Source: Perca fluviatilis (lineage: Eukaryota; Chordata; Actinopteri; Perciformes; Percidae). From it: DNA of 64,000 bases. Positions within the stretch are counted from its first letter, which is position 1; every line of letters begins with the position of its first letter. The DNA lies in contig NC_053112.1 in assembly GCF_010015445.1 (NCBI RefSeq), positions 31,158,583 through 31,222,582 on the forward strand. Direction: 5' to 3'. This document shows, piece by piece, positions 63,861-64,000 of this stretch. The position numbers and the translations under genes were made by a program. The notes beneath the pieces are model-generated. The model had not been told where the DNA came from. It ran no database searches and saw only the letters and a program-made list of their open reading frames with translations.

Positions 63861-64000
63861 AGTGCTATATGAATACAGTCGATTAATAACTAAAAAACGC
63901 ATTATGGTATCTGCAGTGACAAATTAAAATCAATTGAGATGCCTTGGTAACAGCATTAATTATACCATATGTCATCCGCAGTAAAAACATGCTCTCCCTT

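Overview
This is a piece of a ray-finned fish nuclear genome, probably a spiny-rayed (percomorph) teleost. The evidence is small exons with GT-AG splice sites in large introns, long (CA)n microsatellites, and teleost-type repeats: L2 and L1 LINEs, tRNA-derived SINEs, Tc1, hAT, PIF/Harbinger and piggyBac MITEs. The exact species cannot be named from the sequence. There is no bacterial-style organisation, no CRISPR array and no rRNA. Most short open frames are chance or repeat-derived; the real coding sequence lies in small spliced exons.

Two protein-coding genes are supported. Both are on the minus strand and arranged head to tail. (1) Positions 43612 down to 782 hold ten coding exons of a FAM13A-type RhoGAP gene (fam13a). 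It starts with a 9-residue first coding exon, carries four RhoGAP exons with the arginine finger, then a fast-evolving linker, and ends in the FAM13 signature TIRSAVEQHLFDV. Its 3' part lies beyond the left edge. (2) Positions 62491 down to 45001 hold 24 exons of an ovochymase-like multi-domain secreted protease. It reads CUB-CUB, a Thr/Ser/Pro linker, CUB-CUB, S1 protease, CUB-CUB, S1 protease, stop. Its 5' part, presumably with the signal peptide, lies beyond the right edge. All 24 exons join in one open frame of 1346 codons.

Layout: 1-780 intron and an L2 tail; 782-1166 two fam13a exons; 1167-20621 one very long repeat-filled intron; 20622-30770 linker exons and the last RhoGAP exon; 33785-39052 the other RhoGAP exons; 43586-43612 the start exon; 43613-45000 a 1.4 kb intergenic gap with the likely fam13a promoter and a SINE with perfect 14-bp target-site duplications; 45001-62491 ovochymase; 62492-64000 repeats with no exon found.

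The most notable observation is that the ovochymase-like gene contains a nine-exon CUB-CUB-protease cassette present twice in tandem, with matching exon lengths and phases. Both proteases have a complete catalytic triad and Ser at positions 189 and 226, pointing to chymotrypsin-like rather than tryptic specificity. The introns also record many datable transposon insertions, including a Harbinger MITE nested in another MITE, a Harbinger transposase relic, and two hAT elements with perfect 8-bp target duplications. Exon borders were derived by eye from splice consensus, frame continuity and family similarity; no alignment or RNA evidence was available.
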